In this document: in pieces, positions 45,501-58,300 of the stretch
Numbering within the stretch: position 1 is the first letter of the stretch
Layout: every line of letters starts with the position of its first letter
Assembly: GCA_013398295.1 (NCBI GenBank)
Contig: VZSF01003481.1
Coordinates: 405,657-469,656, forward strand
DNA from: Chionis minor
Taxonomy: Eukaryota > Chordata > Aves > Charadriiformes > Chionididae
Reading direction: 5' to 3'
DNA: 64,000 nucleotides
Notes under the pieces: generated by a model
What the model was told of the DNA's origin: nothing
Seen by the model: only the letters and a program-made list of their open reading frames with translations
The model's database searches: none
Program-made: the position numbers and the translations under genes

Positions 45501-48500
45501 CCAGTCTTCTAACAAAGTAGATCGTGCAGCCTGTTACAAAGCTATTAGAGGGCTCCACCACATCATGAGTTGAGATTGGCTTCCTCTGCCTGACTGGTCG
45601 AACATGAATTTTTGTAAGATGACTCAAAGCATATGCGTGCACCTCTGTGGATGAAGAGTCCATTCAGCCCACTGTCTCATGCCCTGTCACATACATAGTC
45701 ATTCATGTGTGCTGACGTCCCAAAAGTGCTCAGGAAGAACTGAGGCAGGGAATGGACAGAGGCATTGGTCTAGCAATCATCGATTGGTTACAGTTCCCTA
45801 AATCCAAGCTTAATTGAGGTGGGTTCATCTTCTCCTGCCAGCTGAGTTATAGACACATGGCTACTCAGACACCTGTTGAATTACAAAGCCCCTTAAAATG
45901 TTCTTCTCACCACAGATTCACAAACTAACATGAAAATTCTCCTCTTTATCAATCCCTCCTTCCTTCTGACATTACCAAAACAGGGAGTACACTACCCTGT
46001 CTGTAGACTATGGCAGTGTTGCAATGGAAAAACACTGGGAGGAAACAGATCACATATCTTCTCTTGCAGTAGGTCACTTTTCAAATGAGTTATATTTTCC
46101 CGAGGTCTCTATGTTTGGAACAATAATTATTTTTGCCTACACACAACATTAAAATGACTGGTAATATTCTCAAGTCGTCAGCTGCATCAAAGCTTGCAAG
46201 TTCTGATTTTGGAATTATCATTCATCTTGCTTGTCCCATTAATCTTATTAGGTGGATTTCTCTAGCAAGATGTTTAACTTCTAAACTTGTTCATACATTA
46301 GATGTTTGAATAAATCAACTTATTTAACATATATCAAGCTGCGATATAGTTATTTCAACAACATAATTTGTTTAATGTCATAATTTGTTGTTTCAATAGC
46401 AAATTAATTGCAAAGCTACTAAAAGTATAAACAGAATCATCTTTAACAAAATATCAGAACTGACAATAAACATCTAAGCAGCTGGATGAAGAAAAGGGCA
46501 CAGTAATCCAAAACAGTTTTTTCCTAGGTAAAAAGTGTTGTGTCAAATTTGAGGAGGTCATTTTGTCTAGTCTTGTTTGGTGCTTTTCTGTATTAATGGG
46601 CTTCTTCCAATGTACTACACGAATTGTCAAGTCTTTGAGAATATTAAATTCTAATTGTCATGGGCTATTGTGCAGATTCAGAGATGGACTCAAAAACATC
46701 TGGTTACAGTCGTAACTTTTGTAAAGGTCTTTTAGATCAATAACATTAGCTTTCTAAAATACATAATGCAAACAAAACAGGCAAGCACTACAGACGTGAC
46801 TTAGCTTTTACACAGTCCTAGTAGGCAGAATTCCCTGTAATTCCATAAAATTTCCACTGCAGAACTGAAGACAATGAGGGTTTTGAGTGAAATGAGACTG
46901 TGGGTTGTGGACCATGGTAACTAGAGGAATACCTCTTGGACTTTTGATCATGTTTTTCATCTGTCCATGTTTTTCTAAAATGATGAAAGCAGCATGTTCA
47001 ATGGCTTTATAAATTTTTCTAACATTCATGAGTGACATTTTGTTAGGTAAAATTGTGTATTCAAGGAAAACGTTGTGAATAGTATGAGTATTTGGGCATA
47101 TTGTCACCAAAGTTACGCAGGTAGACATCTTTGACACCCTCTCCTGTTTAATACCTTTGAGTTTACATCATCAGACATTACATTAGCAATCTTTCCTGGA
47201 TGTGCCTGAAGTTAAGTGTTGTCCTAGACTTACAGTTTCTATCATCTAATGACAAAGAAGTTTACACCACCTTGCAAAAACTGGAGTGTTTTAAAAAACA
47301 GCAATACTTGCAAAATACTGAATTTTGTGAGAGAAAGAGCATGCATGGATACAGCCCATTTATAAGTTATTTTTAGCACAATCATTTTCTAACTGCTAGG
47401 CTTTAAAGGAAATTTCTGTTAGAAAAAAAAAGAAATTTCCAAGGAGCAGACATTTGACCCATCCTCATGTTTGTAAATACAGAGATTACCATAAAATGTT
47501 CTTGTTTATCAAACAATCACATCTTCCTGAGAGCTGTTTGACTTGCTTTTAATTCTGCAATGGCTCAGTGTTCACTAGCTGGGAAGAGTTTACTCCCATC
47601 TCTTCTGTTTTACAGAACCCGAGGAGCCAAGTCGTGTCAGGTGGTGACAGAAACCTTCTCCAGACCTCCTCACACAAACGACATCACTCCAGCTCCTTCG
47701 CTTCCACCTCTCAGTTCTCCATGTTGTGTAGAGCTGTAACAGGGAACAGGAAAATGAGAAACGACGCCAAATCTCCCACCCCAACCTTGCTGATTGAAGA
47801 GGAATTTTTCCAAACCACCAGCTGCACCTAGTGCAGATATGCCTGGCCCTCATGGACCTGCACCCCTGCACCATGCACGCTGCCAGTCAATTGATTTTCC
47901 TGGTGAAATCCTCAGGTGGTTACAGTGTCCCTGGCCTGTGCTCCCATGAAGTGCACACCATGGCCATGACCCACATGGGGAGCTCCCCAGTGCCTCTGGA
48001 AAAGCCGCCGCCGCCGTCCTTCCACCCCACCATGCTGAAGTGGGTCCAATCATAAAAAAACTACATCTTCTTTTTGCCTATTTCTGGTCACCTGGGGGCC
48101 ATAATGTGCTGCTTATATTTAGTGAAAAAATAAAACTCTCCTCCTCGTGCTCCATTTAAAGTCCGCAGAGAGCTTTGCTGCTGATTTTAACATGGAAAGG
48201 ATGGTGCTGCTTCTTTCTCCCTGTGCTGGAGCTGCGACTGCTGCACTGCTGCCCTTGAAGCCCCAGCACAAAGCCAAAGCCTTTAAATCAGAGGGCTCCA
48301 TGCACTGGCAAACAAATGCCAACGGGCACTAAATGAAACACTTCTGAGCAGTCACAAGATAAGGAAAATAAAGATAATATTGCAAAGGAAAAGGGAGGGC
48401 ATTGTTATGCTGCTGGGGTGTTTTTTGGTGCTGATTTATATTTAACCTACTTAAATAAACTGCAATGGCTGATCTGTGAATGCAAAAATGGATTGAAAGT

Positions 48501-51500
48501 TTCCATTTGATTAAATAAGGAGAAGAAATTACCCTGTGGCTAGTCTGTACATTCACCGATCAACAATGAAATCTCAATGGAAAATAGTGGCCTGCCACTG
48601 TCAACATACAACCAATTTGAACTGAGCTTAAAGAGGGCAGTCATGCAAGCACCACTTTGGACATTTATTTAACACGACTTTAAAGCACAGCCCTCTGTCC
48701 AGCTCACACTATTTTCTGCGTGTTGTTGGGTGAGACATGCCGGCTCTGGCTGTACAAGTAGATTGAACAGGAGCGGGGTACGTCCAGCTGCTGCACAGCT
48801 GGGTGGGCGCCCTGCACCCTGGGGCTTGGATGGATAATCCCCCCAGGGGCCACCAGGCAAGCTGGGAGATGGTGTGGTTAGGGGCCGTTCCCAGGGTCAG
48901 GCAAACCTGGGTGCTGGAGAGACGCCAACTTGGCAGCGCAGACGCCAACCACTCTAGACCAGCGGGCGCCAGTGTGGGAAAGCAGGCTGAGGAGCATGTC
49001 CCGCCACCACCCAGCAAGGCAGAGCCCCGTGTCCCAGCCCCAGCGCGGTACCAACCGTACCAGAACAGGGTCGGCTCCTTCCACAGCCACCCCTGTGTCT
49101 GGCTGAAGAAGTTGACTGCCCTTCACCCACCATGGGAAGTCCCAGGGGACTTCCATGTTTAGCAGTGGGACACTCTCGGCAGAAAAAGGTAAGCTTCAGA
49201 CTAAGCCGTTTCAAGAGAGAAGAATTCCTGACGTGTTGTCTTGCACGTTGGGTTGAAAAGAGAGTTGAAAAATATTATGTAACTGCAGGCTTAACATCTT
49301 GCTAAATTTTGCCACAATTTTGCAACTTCTTTCCTTAAACAGACCATTGCCAATGCTGAAAGTACAGTCCCAGAAGAATTTACAGTAGAATATTCTGCTC
49401 TCAACTTCTCTTCAGGCAGAAACCAGACTGAGGGAGATGTATTTAACCCATACAAAGAATTTAACATAAACAACATAAACAGTCAACCATCTTTCCACTG
49501 GTTGCTCAGAAGCCTAGTTTGTGAATTATCCTTTATTTCAAGATTCGTTATCTTGTACGTGAAAAACGCTCAACACTGCTCACTTAGTTTAAGAAACAGT
49601 TGCTGTGGAGTTCTTGTTAGTTCTGTGTTTTCTGGAAATGTAAGAATACTTTGCTTTCTCCTCCCAATATTTATTGGCTCTTTGAATTCCATTACTAAAT
49701 TTGAAGGAAGACATCAAAGCAAGACTGCTCCAAGGTAACATTTCCATGCCTTTTTCCAGGACCTGTATATTTGCCATGCTCTTAAATCTCTACATTTTCT
49801 TGGTAGAAACACAAGCTCTTTCTCCTTTGGGGGGGTTTGGCTGAAGAGGTCTCTAAGGTCTCTCAGGCAGTTTCCTGAAGCCTGATTACGAATTGTGATT
49901 TAAAAAACCTAACGATCTCTTTGATTTCAGATTTCCTCATAGGACCTACCTTTTAAGTTTCATTATTTTGGTTGCCTTTTTTGGCTATCATTTTTATCAG
50001 CTTTGTAAACTCTTTGGACCATTTGAGTCTCCTGACTTTTACAATCATCTCCATCTCAGCATTTTTTTTCTGCATTTTTTTCTGCACTTACTGTTTGCAG
50101 GTGCAGAGCCTGGAAGCACAGTGCTCCTGCTTCTGACCCTACTTGTTGCCATCAGCTGCCGATGGCAGTGCCAGCACAGCTCTCCGTGCTTGGTATCTTC
50201 AAAATAAAGCATGGTGCAGGGGGAATGTCAAATGACACAAAATTGGAACTGTAGCAGCCATGTCTGCAACCAACACCCAGAGACCAAAGAAGAAAAAATA
50301 AAAAAACCCCAAACCACCAGCCTTCTTCTTCCTTTGTAATATTGTGTGACAGTAGGAGTTAATTTGCAAAGCTTTTGTTTGCCTTTCCCTAGCTGGACAA
50401 GAAATGGGTGACAACCAGGGAGGGTACAAGGGAGGAGAAGGCTTCTTTCCTTCACTATGACATCCAATTACTTCAGTTCACAAACACAATTTTAGGGGAA
50501 AGCATGATACAGGTTGAGGAGCCTCAAATGTGCCTTGGTTTGCCAGTGCCACTAACGCTGGCGTTTTAGCTACATCATCTCCAGGAATCTCAGTGTGCGT
50601 CAGATTTCTCTGGAGTTGCTTTTAACGCTGGATGAGTTTCAGGAGAAATTAGCGTGTTTTATTCTGCATCAACAAGCTAAGACTGATGTTTTAGTCATTG
50701 CAATTGCAAGCATTGTTGTAAAAGAAAAGCATCAAGTAAGAAAATGCATTTACAGATCCTGTTTAGCAGCAAGGCTCCTCCTTAGTTAATCTGCTGCTTT
50801 ATTTAGCTTGCAGAGGCTAAGCTCAAACCTCTCCTTTCCCCTACAGTTTCCAGGGTTACTTGGAGCCCCTGGGTTTTTTAATGCCCTTTCCCTTCCACTG
50901 TTAAAAGTGGGACTCCTTTGCCTTGGTTGTTTTATTCTTCAAAACCCTTCTTGTTTTTAGAGTTTCCTCTTGTCACTGACAGCTAGGGAGAGCGGGATTG
51001 CTCCCCTCACCCTGGGGCCTTATCCTAATCTGCAATTCCTTTGGATTTCTTAATTAGCATATTTCTGCCAGCCTGAGAGAGTCACAAAACTTTCAAAATC
51101 ATCCTGATAGTTTAGAACGCATTAGACACTGACAATACTTACATATTTTAAACTCATGCCTCCCAGTTTGCTGTTAGCTTACAGTGCCCACACATGACAA
51201 GCTAGTAATAAGGATTGTAGATAATAAATCAGTCACAGCTGAGATGGCTTTGAGAACATTTTTTCTAAATTACCTTCTTCAACATGGGAAAGACATTAAG
51301 CTACTTTGAGGGACTGGGTAATAACTCAGAAATTGGCTTGTACATTGTCTGAAGAAGCTTTCAAGACAAAGTCAAGGCATACAAGGTAGGAACAGTCTGT
51401 CAGCTTCACAAAAGAGCAGAGCTCTGTTTGCTAGCAGGTGAAGTGGGAATGGTTTCATGCCATGGAAAATGAAGCCCTGACGCTCTTGCATTACTGGAGT

Positions 51501-52300
51501 AAACTGCCTTGTCGATATGCTAATAAAAAAAGGGAACATTGGCTGTGAGTACAAGGAGCATGTTGACCTCATGGAGTGCAACTCAGCTTGGCTGGCAGAG
51601 CTTGAAGGAATGATTAACTAAAATAAGAACATTTTATTAGACCTTTTCTAGTATCATCTGAAAAGGCTGGGTGGGGAGGGGTATGGATTTACATTCCTGG
51701 GAGCCACCCGTCCTTAGCAAGGATGGGCTCAGTCTCAGTCCTCGGTGGGTTTTGTGCTTTTTTTCTCTCGTCTCACATTTTCTATGAAGTTTTAATTACT
51801 GACATAATTTATTGTGCTTAGCACAACTCTTTGTCCTCTGAGGGAAGGGTGAAAAATGATCTGAAGCCGGCCTTCAGTGCTCAGAGTTATAGACCACTAA
51901 TACTTGATTATTGGTGTTCAAAACACAGGCAAAGCCAAAAAGGCACCAAATGGACAAGCTCAGAAGAAAAACTGAGGATGATGAAGCTGGTACTAAAGGA
52001 AAAATAGTAACTTGTGGATTAAAGCTACTTGCTTGAGTTGTTTCCATGGGGCTCAGACCCCAAAGTATTACTATTCTACTTGGAGCTATAAATCCACTTG
52101 TGAAATGGCCACAGGGCATTTTCACTGAGAAAAAAATTATTGCAAACAGACTAGGTTTTTGGGAGGCGGCTGGACACAGCGACCCTCCCAGATGCAGGGG
52201 TTTGAATTGCCCCATCGTTCTCTTCATGGTTTGAGTCATCAACATGTGGTAACACAATTATCCTATTAAGGACAGCCTCAGCCAGCTGAACTTTGCTTTC
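42539..52300. other. Intergenic, no gene recognised
   Basis: Apparently unique sequence. Frames of up to 167 codons (for example 42742-43245 minus, 43573-43926 plus, 48803-49162 plus) show no family motif, and several overlap long frames on the opposite strand in GC-richer DNA, the usual chance pattern. AT-rich unique stretches at 45130-45310 and 48340-48560 are discussed as possible non-coding elements. Confidence 0.7.
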
Positions 52301-55300
52301 TGATGGCTGAGATGCAACCCCTATCCTGCTGGTAACATGTTAGGCTGTTAGGCTGGCTTGTGTCATGCCTATTACAGATATAACGACTTACAATAACGTT
52401 ACAGCACCGGATGTAATAACTAAGATCGCCAAAGAGAGTGTCTTACAAGACACACACAGAAAAATCACTCAAGTTTCAATTTAAAAAGCAAGGGCTGAGG
52501 TCTGCGAGCATCAGCATTTCCATGGAGTTACTGATGTGCCTAGCTTCAGGCCTGCACACATTAGGGGCTGGCGAGACTCAGACCTCAGAAACAAAATACT
52601 GAAAAGAATACAGAATGCGATAGGAATATGATACTAATTTATGTCAAAATTAGAGATTTCTAGATCAGCACAAACATTTTTCAAGGACGTGGTGTTTTCC
52701 CATAAGTATGAAAGTAAAATATGACAGACAGCAAAATCTGTGCCAACAGCTCTGAAGCAAAGTCCCACTGTAAAGGACTCCCACTGGAAACTGTTTAAAC
52801 TGAGAGCAGGAGAAAGAATGCAGCCATAAACTGTAACAAGTGGGAGTTTAACAGCATTTGAGAAATACTGTGTAAAATCCAGGTCTGTGTCTTTTCTTTC
52901 AGTTATCTTCAGCTAGAAGAAGTGAAGGAGGGTTTTGCAGTGAACCTGTGCTTATGTGTCATGTCCCCAGCCACCTTTCTCCTTACTTTCTTCACTTGTG
53001 TCTTCTGCAAGAAAATAGTTAGACAAAGAAGTAGAAAGAAGTGGAAGTTAAGAGTGAGACACGGATCTCAACGAGAGAGCTCTATAAAAGGGAATTACTC
53101 AGCAGCATTGGGAATACATCAGAAAGAAACAAACCCAGGATTTACTGCCCTTGTCAGCTATTTTGGATGAATCAGATAGAAAAACAAATCTGAACTCTTG
53201 TGTCCGGAAGAAAGAGCAGCACTTAGTCATGTACCTAGGGACAGTGATGCTTCGGGCCGGGGTGATAGTGTGCCTTGACTACCTCCTTCTTTTGCAGTCA
53301 GCCCCTGTATATACTAGAGAAGCACATTATCCTTAATTATTTGTTTTTCAGGGCCCATTCTGCAGGGTTGCTGACCCTGGCCGGCCACCTGGGTCCTTGC
53401 TGCAGCGGAGAGGCCGCCACGTGGCTCTGCAGGCGCTGCCCTCCCCGAAAGCGGGGCCCATATGATGCACGGACCATTTACTGTGGCCTTGATAATCACC
53501 AGTGAGCCACATCCTTGGGAATTACTGCTGGGGGTGCCTGCGGTTTAACACTCACCAACACGTCATCCAGGTGGGTGACTTGAATACAAGCAGTGGGTGA
53601 AACGCCGTTGTGTTCAGCCTTCACGCCACCCTGCAGAATAGCAATATTTCCATTTAAATGCCAGGCAGAAAAGCAGCGTATTGAGCGGAGTACAGGATAC
53701 AAGTCAATCTAGTTCAGCTCAATATTATTATTTGAAAGAGTTATTGCGTGCTACGCAGAAAGCAAAATAGCCAGCAGCTTTCGGTACTGTTCTCTTCCTA
53801 AATGATCCTGAAAGATTCTATTGATGTAAGCCGCTCCCTCCTTTTAGGCTGAGGTCGGAATTGCTTATGAAGCCACACGAGGTGTCATGGCGTGCATTCA
53901 GCATATCATGACCTTTCGCAATTGTGCATGGCTTGTGAAGATGGAGTACGTGAACTAAGCAACGCACGCCATTGCGGTTGCAAGTGGAGGTCTAGCTAGT
54001 GCTTTCGCTTTCCTTGCACACACTCCAAAGCCCTGTTTTTAATGTAATGGCTAGATTAATTAAACAATCATTTCGTGCACCCATTTTAGGCAGCAAGACC
54101 ATTTGCAAGATGATTCAGCAAGGTAAAGCTGGGAGCAAATGCCAGCCAGGTCATGAGGGATGTGTAGCTCAGGGAAACCCCACTGACCAGCAGGGATCTT
54201 GCACAACAGGTTTCCTGCGCAGGTAATATGTAGAGAGGTGGTCACCTTCGGAGAGGAACCGAGAATCAGAGCTTGCCTTTGGCATTCCAAATTACCTTCT
54301 GCAAGTGTCAGCTTTCTCTGTTGACTAAACACAAAGGGGCTTAGTTCTCCCGAAGAAAAACAGCTCTTCTTTAGGGAGCCTGAGTTAGGAGCTGAAATGT
54401 GGGCAGCTTGATCGCCCCTGAAGAGAACAGCATGATCAGCAGAACAGCAGAAACAGACATTGACTTGCTGTGCCTGCTGCCGGGTCACCAGTGTAAAAGG
54501 GGACTTTTCAAGGTCAGAGACAGTTTATAGGTATTTTCTGGCTCCTCTGGTTCAACTCAAAAGAAAGTAGGATCAGGAGAGGCTGTGGGCAAAAGGGCAA
54601 AGGAACTGAGTAGAGTATGGGTGAAAAATCTCACCCTGCTCCTGGTTTATAGCTTCTGATCCTGGATTCAGTGGCTTGTTGTATGTGAAAGCACTGTTTT
54701 TCAAATGTGTTTTGTCATGAAAAGGCTGTTACGGGAAGCTGGGCAGAAAAAAGCCCCGTGGCGAGCGGGACGCTGACTCCAGTCCAAAGATGGTCACGCA
54801 GTCCCTCAGGTGCACGTGTACAAACGACCTTGCTCCAAACAGAGAGAGACCGTGGATGTGCCACCGCCGGCGCTCGCTGCCTCCGGCTCCACTCATCCCA
54901 GCCTCCTGTTAACCACTGTTTTGGAACAGTTGCTTAGATACCGCAAGAGCCTGGCTTCAACTTCGGGCAAGTTAATTTGACATTAAAACTTGACAATACC
55001 AAATGTACTCCAGGGTTGAGACACAGTTGCAGATGAAAACCACAACATTGGTAGACATCAGTATTAAATTTAACCCGAATGAACAAACCTCTTGTCAGAG
55101 ATCTGGTCGAGCCCCCCCCCCCGCCCCTTTCCTTCTCCTCAGGCTCTCAAGGGTAGTTACAATAAGAGCCACATGTGAAATTCCGCATGCCCTAGGCTTG
55201 CTGGAACTAGGCTGAGTCCCAGCTCCATCCATCCCCGGCCTCAACTGGCCAACTGGGGGCTCCAGGTGCAGCTTTATATTTGCCAGTCCTTGTAGTGGTA

Positions 55301-58300
55301 AGGTCGTACGGTTTAAAGGCCATGGCTGCAGACCTAATGACATCTCACCCTTAGTTCTTGGATGTTTTTTAGGAAGTTACCTGAGATTCAAGGTTTCTGG
55401 CTCATGGTTTATTTCTGCAAGGACTTAGGTTAATGAAAGCATCACTTTAGACATGCACTACTTCAGGACATTCTGACTTAATTACCTAAGAAAAAAAAAC
55501 ACCAATCAACAAAAACAGGATCGTGCAATCCTAGGAGGGGAACTTCCCCTCCTACTTTCCCTCCCATCCCATTTGGAGTCTGCTTCTGTCCAGTTCGTCA
55601 GGGTCCCTCAGTCTGCAGGTAGTGATCCTCTTGGTGTCAAGCAGGTAAGAATGGCTGAAAGACCAAGAATAAAACATTTCTTACTCTTTTGTAGCTTTCA
55701 GGATTTTTTGACAAATAATCAACAATAATAATCAGTCACAGACCCCAGCTATCCTGGATAAAAGGTCATTTTTTTTCTCATGCTTCTTTCTTTTGCATCC
55801 AGAAACGCACATTCTTGTTTAGAAACTAATGAGACCTGGTTTCTGTGCTGTTCAGAAGGGCTTTTGTGACTGATAACTCAAAAACACTTCTGTGATTTTT
55901 CCCTTATCACTAATTTATTGATGATTGCGTAGAACTCTGCTGTAGCAACATTTCCTGCTGTAGCCTGCTGACTTAATGACAGTCTGGGGCTAGCACATAC
56001 GGGCTCTCTGGGTCCCTATCAGAACAGCCATGTAACACCAGGCTATTCCTCCCACTAACTGGACACATCCATGATTTGATACAGTCCAAAACACCTATTT
56101 GAGTAGATTTCACTTTCTGTGAGAGCACTCATTAAATAGTACACCGGACCAAGGCTTGCAGTCTTTAATCAAATACTATTCCCAAGAAGAACAATGGAAA
56201 AGAGCCTTAGTGAAAATAAGTGAAAATCAGAGCACTCTTTCATTGTTTTCCTATTAATATATCTCCCTTCGTTTGGAATGCAAGAGATTGTCTCTCTTGT
56301 CCCAACAGCTGAAAAATGGGGCCCTTATTTCCCTTGGGAATCATTTAAAATGGTGTAGCATGGCACTGAGAACAAATAACCTAAGAAAAGTGCTGTAGAC
56401 AACATTTTAATGAGTTTTATCAGATGATGAAAAATATAATGTTTCCCTGTGCAGTCATGGGGGGGAACCATGAATCTTGATCTTGACAGCGGCTCTGCAA
56501 GAGAATGAAGGCAAAACTGAGAAAGGATAAGATTTTTCAGTGTCAGCTTTCACCTCTGAAAACCAGAATATCTCTCTTACTTGGTCTGTATAAAAACTGC
56601 CTATGTCTGCAGCTATTTCTCATGCCCTTCCTTGCAATATCTGAATCTATAAGGAGTTGTGGGTTTCAGCCATATTGACAGACTGTATCACAAATCGGCA
56701 GCAATCGTATCACAAATTTTTGCTGCCATATACTTCATAAGAAAATCACTTTGAATGAAATGTTGTCCAAAAAGGTCTCCTAAAAAAAGTTTTAAAGGGA
56801 AAAAAAAAAAACCCTTAGCTATTTAAACATTTAGGCATATTCAATTATCTTAATCAAAGGTATAAAGAATCAAAAGGGAGGTCTTAAGCTGAAATTGAGA
56901 GTATTTACTACTTGGTGTCTCTAAGTAAAGGGCAGATCACTAAACTGGCTGGAGGGAGGGTGGGTGAGATCTCAGGAGGCTGCCTTACAGCTCTGTGCAT
57001 TCTGGAGACTCGTTGGATCCAAGGAGGCATCCCCCACTCCTTGCTAAGCCTCCCACTGTGGTCCATGCTTGCCCATTTTTACTGTCCACTGATTTTTCAA
57101 GCCGTCTCCTGTGTCATTGTGAAACATTGTACAGTTTATGAACTTCAGAGAAACCTTTAGGAGAAAAATTAGGTGAAGCGAATTGATGAGGTTGATTGGG
57201 TTAATTATCATCACTACAGAAAAAAACCCCACAACCCCAAACAACAAAACCAACTCAGTTCGTTTTCTACTGAAAAACATATGGAAATGAAAATGTGATT
57301 TACTGCCATTCTATGTCCACCTCATACAAGTTGTGTCTCTTAGCCTGACCCTGCCCCTCATATCATGACAAAAACCACAAAGTAGTTACTGTAAAAAGAA
57401 GACAAATTACCTTAAATGGACAGCAGATTTCCCTGCTGGTAATTCCCAAGTGGAATAAAGCCAGGCAGTGTTGACAGTCCTGTGGTGTTGGGAAGGGAGG
57501 GGAAAGGCAGGGAAGGGCAGGGCAGGGCAGGGCAGGGAAGGCCACAATATTTTAAGTGGAAATTCTCTAACTGCCATTTCCAAAAGTAAATTGAACAAGC
57601 AATATGTATTTTATATATATTATACTGCTTCAACCAATTTTTTTTCTAAAAGAATAGGCTAGGGTGCCCTCAGTAAGGTATCAAAAATCAATATGCTACA
57701 AGGGAAAATAAAAAAAAAGTTATAATTTCTTATCTAGCACTGAAACAATGAACCTCAGGTAAGGATAAAATAAACAGACTATTAAAAAGTTGCTGTAAGA
57801 AGATTTGGAAAGGCAAACTCATTGTTTATTAACTAGTAATAGTAAAGTCTGCATCTCAGGATACCTGCTGACAGATTTATTTCTTAGTGTAACTGGGAGA
57901 ATACATTTTTAGAAAAGGGTAGTATATTTTTCTTGTAATATGAAAGTTCAGCAGGAAGAAATAACTCAGTCTTGCAAAAAAATTCCTGGGGCAGTGCTGC
58001 AGTTTTGAGCACTAGATTTTACCAAGATTAGTATTCAGCAAAAGCTAAAAAAAGAGAGGTTTGCTTTTTAAAGAATTGCTTCAAAAAAAGTTATTGCCAT
58101 TCTATTAAAGTTCCTGCAATCAGACTAGCAAAACAGGAGGTCTGGAGGCTTACTAGGAGAGGGATATTTTGTTTCCAGAGGGGAAAAGATTTTTGGTATG
58201 ATTCAGACATTTGCATTCTTCTGTGACGTTAAGATCCCTTATCTAAAATGTGTTTCAATTTTGTGTGATACTTAGCAAATACAGAAAGGTCCAAGGTCAA

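Noticed and set aside
52922..53170. 82-codon frame with a hydrophobic start as a small membrane protein
   Set aside because: The hydrophobic stretch is short, there is no homology I recognise, and no promoter, splice or conservation evidence is available.
54150..54190. tRNA-like A box (TGTAGCTCAGGGAA)
   Set aside because: No B box or cloverleaf follows.
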